Shown here: piece by piece, positions 5,581-7,784 of the stretch
Layout: every line of letters starts with the position of its first letter
Position numbering within the stretch: position 1 is the stretch's first letter
Source: CAIQPS01 sp964631965
Lineage (GTDB): Bacteria > Actinomycetota > Thermoleophilia > RBG-16-64-13
Assembly (NCBI GenBank): GCA_964631965.1
Contig: CAZWAR010000118.1
Location: 1-7,784 of the forward strand
DNA: 7,784 nucleotides
Direction: 5' to 3'
Translations under genes and position numbers: made by a program
The notes under the pieces: model-generated
What the model was told of the DNA's origin: nothing
The model's database searches: none
What the model saw: the letters and a program-made list of their open reading frames with translations, nothing else

Positions 5581-7067
5581 CGAAAGAGCCAGGTCACCTG
5601 GAACTTGAGATAGGCTCCCAGTTGGCTGAGGCGAGACACGACCGACTCCCAAGAATCGACCAACGTGCGGGGTCCTTCCGGTGAGCCGAGACGGTCGCTC
5701 TCCACTGTTGTCGGCCACAGCTTCCTGTGGGCCTCGGCGTGAAGGATGGAGTTCCGGCGAGAGCTCAGATTGCTTACGAGAACGAACAGCGGATTGCGCG
5801 CAGCAAGCAGGCTGGCCGTTATCCGGGCCAAAATGTTCGATGCAGAATAGAAGGCTCCATTGCATTCGATCATCTCTTGCACGACGGTATTCGGGCTCAG
5901 GTGCTTGTAGCGGGCAACCGGGTAGTTGAGGGTGTAGTACTTCCAGTCGTCGGGGAAGTCGTTCATGGCGATCCGCCCCTCCGAGCTCAATTCTCGCCAC
6001 AAGCGGGTCCCGGGTAGCGGGGTGAGAAACAGCACGTTCATGTTGTCGACCCCATATCGGCCGGCCGCCTCGGCGATCAGCCTTCCCACCCCCGGGCGGT
6101 CAGAGTCCAGGCCCATGATGAAAGAGCCGACAACAAGGATGTTGCGGCGGCGGATCCGCTCCACAGATGCGGGGATGTCTCGCCCCCGAAGCATGTTCGA
6201 CTTGCTGCCCAACTCCGGAAGACCCTCCGCGGTCACCGACTCAAATCCGATGAACAGGCCGACGCAGCCTGCCCGAGCGGCCAAGTCGAGCAACTCTTCG
6301 TCGTCGGCGATGTTGATGGTCGTCTGCCCCACCCAGCGCTTGCCGGTGCCGGCCGCCTCCAGGGCACGGAATAGTTCTTTGGCGCGCTCGACATGGCGTG
6401 GTCTTCGCCCTATGAGGTTGTCATCGACAATGAGCACGCGGCTTTCGGGTATTGAAGCGAACTCGCGGACCACCTCGGCGATCGGGCGGTCGCGATAGCG
6501 CGCCCCATTGAACGCGGTAACGCTACAGAACTTGCAGTTGAGCGGGCAACCTCGAGTGGTCTGAATCGAGCCGAAGGCGTAGCCTCGGGGGAGAAGGTCG
6601 TGCCTGGCGGGCCCGATCTGGTCCATTGCGGCGAGGCCGCCGTCGTACCGCGGTTTGAGGCTGCCGGCCAACGCGCCTTCCAACACGTCCGCCCAAACCG
6701 GCTCGGCCTCGCCGGTGACAACAGAGTCGACGTACCGAGTCGCCTCTTTGAGGCACATGGTGGCGTGGATGCCTCCCATGACCACCGGAACACCGGCGGA
6801 TCGGAACAAGGCCGCGACCTCATATGCTCTTGGGGCCTGAGAGGTGAACGCCGTGATGCCCACGAGGTCTGGACGAGGCAAGGTGCTGTAACCGATGGAT
6901 GCGAGATTCTCGTCAAGAACAGCCACCTCCCAGTTGGCGGGGGTGAGGGCGGCTATCTCAAGAAGACCGAGTGGTTTCCAGAGGCGGAATCGATTCCAGT
7001 AGTTGTCCCGGTTGAAGGACATGCTTGCTAGCGGATTGGACGGGTTGATCAGATACAGAAGCGGCAT
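5571..7067 (-). CDS. Cobalamin-binding-type radical SAM protein
   Basis: A 498-residue protein. Residues 1-140 are an N-terminal B12-binding-type Rossmann domain (LLYLINPSNP; PDLVGITAFTS; GVPVVMGGIHATM at 93-104; VVTGEAEPVW at 116-125). It lacks the DxHxxG cobalt-ligand motif, as in many members of this class. Residues about 165-385 are the radical SAM barrel with TRGCPLNCKFC, where C174, C178 and C181 bind the 4Fe-4S cluster; VLIVDDNLIG (211-220), GFESV (274-278) and PLPGTRLW (350-357) follow. The C-terminal part (about 390-498) has a hydrophobic helix near 411-433. Relatives in this broad group methylate or rearrange unreactive carbons in lipids, cofactors or peptides; the substrate here cannot be named. 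The ATG at 7067 follows TGGAG with a 5-nt spacer and matches the family N-terminus. The frame continues 29 codons upstream without support. The gene is convergent with the 5302-5580 gene. Confidence 0.92.
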   Translation of the reverse strand: MPLLYLINPSNPLASMSFNRDNYWNRFRLWKPLGLLEIAALTPANWEVAVLDENLASIGYSTLPRPDLVGITAFTSQAPRAYEVAALFRSAGVPVVMGGIHATMCLKEATRYVDSVVTGEAEPVWADVLEGALAGSLKPRYDGGLAAMDQIGPARHDLLPRGYAFGSIQTTRGCPLNCKFCSVTAFNGARYRDRPIAEVVREFASIPESRVLIVDDNLIGRRPRHVERAKELFRALEAAGTGKRWVGQTTINIADDEELLDLAARAGCVGLFIGFESVTAEGLPELGSKSNMLRGRDIPASVERIRRRNILVVGSFIMGLDSDRPGVGRLIAEAAGRYGVDNMNVLFLTPLPGTRLWRELSSEGRIAMNDFPDDWKYYTLNYPVARYKHLSPNTVVQEMIECNGAFYSASNILARITASLLAARNPLFVLVSNLSSRRNSILHAEAHRKLWPTTVESDRLGSPEGPRTLVDSWESVVSRLSQLGAYLKFQVTWLFRQS

Positions 7068-7291
7068 CGCGTCTCCAAACGGGCGAGAAGGGCAGTGATA
7101 TCGACCGGGAGACTGTGGCAAACGGGATGGACAATCAGCTGAACGGCGGCTCAAGATCCAAGCCGGTCCCCAGGGGCGTTGATCGCCGTCGTCTCAGTTG
7201 TCAGCAAACCGAGCTTAGCAGAGGGCGCGGGGTAAGCGACAGCCCCGATCCCCAGCAGTTGGCTCGCTGCGCTCCGGCCTCAGGTGATCAA
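7068..7291. other. Gap between the short ORF and the radical SAM gene
   Basis: About 224 nt with no supported gene. CGGGG (7228-7232) and CCCCG (7243-7247) can form a 5-bp hairpin with a 10-nt loop, but no T-run follows on either strand, so I do not call a terminator. No clear minus-strand promoter is seen, so the radical SAM gene may be transcribed from further upstream, beyond 7292. Confidence 0.4.
7073..7077 (-). promoter_or_regulatory. Shine-Dalgarno site fixing the radical SAM start
   Basis: On the minus strand TGGAG is followed by ACGCG and the ATG at 7067-7065, an ordinary 5-nt spacing. This favours a 498-residue product beginning MPLLYLINPS over a longer version starting at 7154, whose extra 29 residues do not resemble the family. 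Confidence 0.6.
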
Positions 7292-7456
7292 TTAATGGCG
7301 ATGTGCCTGAGACGCCAGCAGTTTTGCCTGCTCGCTGGCCTCGTTCTCGCTCGAGCAGAATCCCCGGCCCAGCATGCGGTTGCCCCAGTAGATAGTCCAG
7401 ATCCAGAGTGGGCGATCCGGTGTCGAAGCGTTCGCTTCGCGTATTTCGATGCGCAT
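7292..7456 (-). CDS. Small 54-residue protein, unrecognised
   Basis: A short minus-strand ORF, ATG at 7456-7454 and TAA at 7294-7292, below usual length cut-offs. On the minus strand GAGAGG (7470-7465) lies eight bases before the ATG. The product looks protein-like: MRIEIREANA, an aromatic strand-like stretch RPLWIWTIYWGNRMLGRGF, then a helix-like ENEASEQAKLLASQAHRH. This reads as a beta-beta-alpha mini-domain, the order seen in small DUF1508/DUF2188-like proteins, although I cannot assign it to them. It has one cysteine and no signal peptide. It is co-directional with the radical SAM gene 224 nt downstream, so it may be a partner or simply a neighbour. A 7-bp inverted repeat lies just inside its start. 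Codon choice is GC-rich, unlike the competing frames here. Confidence 0.5.
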   Translation of the reverse strand: MRIEIREANASTPDRPLWIWTIYWGNRMLGRGFCSSENEASEQAKLLASQAHRH

Positions 7457-7784
7457 ATCAGCATCCTCTCGGTCTTCGACCTTATGTTCATGCGGGATAG
7501 AAGGAAGGACCCCAGGAGAACCCGCTTGCCGTCCGCGCCCCCCTACTTCGTCTCCGTTTCGGCGTACTGCGCGGTCATTTATCTCCGCGTTTCCTCAGCG
7601 GAAGGCTTTGTAGGTTTCTCAGACGGCCCGCCAATCTCCCGGGATCCTCTTCTCAAGCATACGCCTATTTCTCGGACAGGCCCGGAACCCGGCCCGCTCG
7701 GCGCCGGCCGGCAGATAGTGCTATACTCAGCACAAGCATTCGTCAAGAGTGTTCTTTGGGCCTAGCGCCGAGCTACAATCTCTT
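7457..7784. other. Right-edge stretch without a convincing gene
   Basis: About 328 nt in which I cannot support a gene. A forward frame is open through it but gives a Ser/Pro/Arg-rich translation without motifs. On the minus strand there are only very short frames, for example a 10-codon one starting near 7603 after GGAGATAA. Stop-free sequence runs upstream of the 54-codon ORF in the same frame for about 45 codons with no ATG, GTG or TTG. A possible minus-strand promoter lies at 7720-7746. Confidence 0.4.
7720..7746 (-). promoter_or_regulatory. Possible minus-strand promoter with overlapping inverted repeat
   Basis: On the minus strand TTGACG (7746-7741) is followed after 15 nt by TATAGC (7725-7720). 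The -35 is good, but the spacer is two bases short of ideal. GTGCT (7718-7722) and AGCAC (7729-7733) form an inverted repeat with a 6-nt loop that overlaps the -10, as an operator would. The next minus-strand gene starts more than 250 nt downstream, implying a long leader if the promoter is real. Confidence 0.35.

Noticed and set aside
5298..5684. Forward frame starting at ATG 5298
   Set aside because: It competes with the 5302 frame, has an Arg/Ser-rich shadow-like composition, and runs antisense into the radical SAM gene.
7228..7247. CGGGG/CCCCG hairpin as a transcription terminator
   Set aside because: Short stem, 10-nt loop and no T-run on either strand.
7288..7491. Minus-strand 67-codon frame overlapping the short ORF
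   Set aside because: The translation is Arg/Ser/Ala-rich, and the start lacks a Shine-Dalgarno site. The overlapping frame starting at 7456 has better start signals and composition.
7115..7765. Forward open frame of 216 codons at the right edge
   Set aside because: Low-complexity Ser/Pro/Arg-rich translation, no Shine-Dalgarno site and no motif. It runs antisense over the better supported 54-codon ORF.
1..7784. CRISPR array, rRNA, insertion sequence or replication origin
   Set aside because: No regularly spaced repeats, no rRNA-like sequence, no transposase frame with terminal repeats, and no DnaA-box cluster were seen.

Overview
The window reads as a high-GC bacterial chromosome segment, most likely Actinomycetota. 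I infer this from GC-rich third codon positions, frequent GTG starts, one full-length RNase J, and a NIF3/RNase H pairing that recalls a mycobacterial cluster. The exact taxon cannot be fixed. It looks like ordinary housekeeping chromosome on the left and a more accessory region on the right. No transposase, integrase, CRISPR array or rRNA is visible.

Layout: 1-238 is non-coding leader with an imperfect tandem repeat and a bulged palindrome. 239-853 (+) encodes a small protein with three CxxC-type zinc ribbons around an acidic linker. 974-1315 (+) encodes an orphan 113-residue protein. 1362-2921 (+) encodes one polypeptide joining a NIF3/DUF34 dinuclear-metal domain to an RNase HI-type domain. 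Its last codons overlap a good sigma70-type promoter (TAGACG-18 nt-TATAAT) that should drive tRNA-Gly(GCC) and then tRNA-Cys(GCA). After a roughly 320-nt leader holding a close direct repeat (TTGGTGTCCA twice) comes ribonuclease J (3432-5108, +).

Right part: a 92-residue orphan protein (5302-5580, +) ends tail-to-tail with, and overlaps by 10 nt, a cobalamin-binding-type radical SAM protein on the minus strand (5571-7067). Upstream of that gene, on the same strand, I find an unlisted short ORF of 54 codons (7292-7456, -) with a Shine-Dalgarno sequence and protein-like composition. A possible promoter with an overlapping inverted repeat lies near the right edge.

Functional view: RNase J, the RNase H domain and the two tRNAs form an RNA-metabolism neighbourhood. 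The radical SAM gene is separate, and its substrate cannot be read from the sequence. The points most worth following are the NIF3-RNase H fusion, the hidden 54-residue protein next to the radical SAM gene, the repeat next to the tRNA pair, and the repeat/palindrome ahead of the zinc-ribbon gene.
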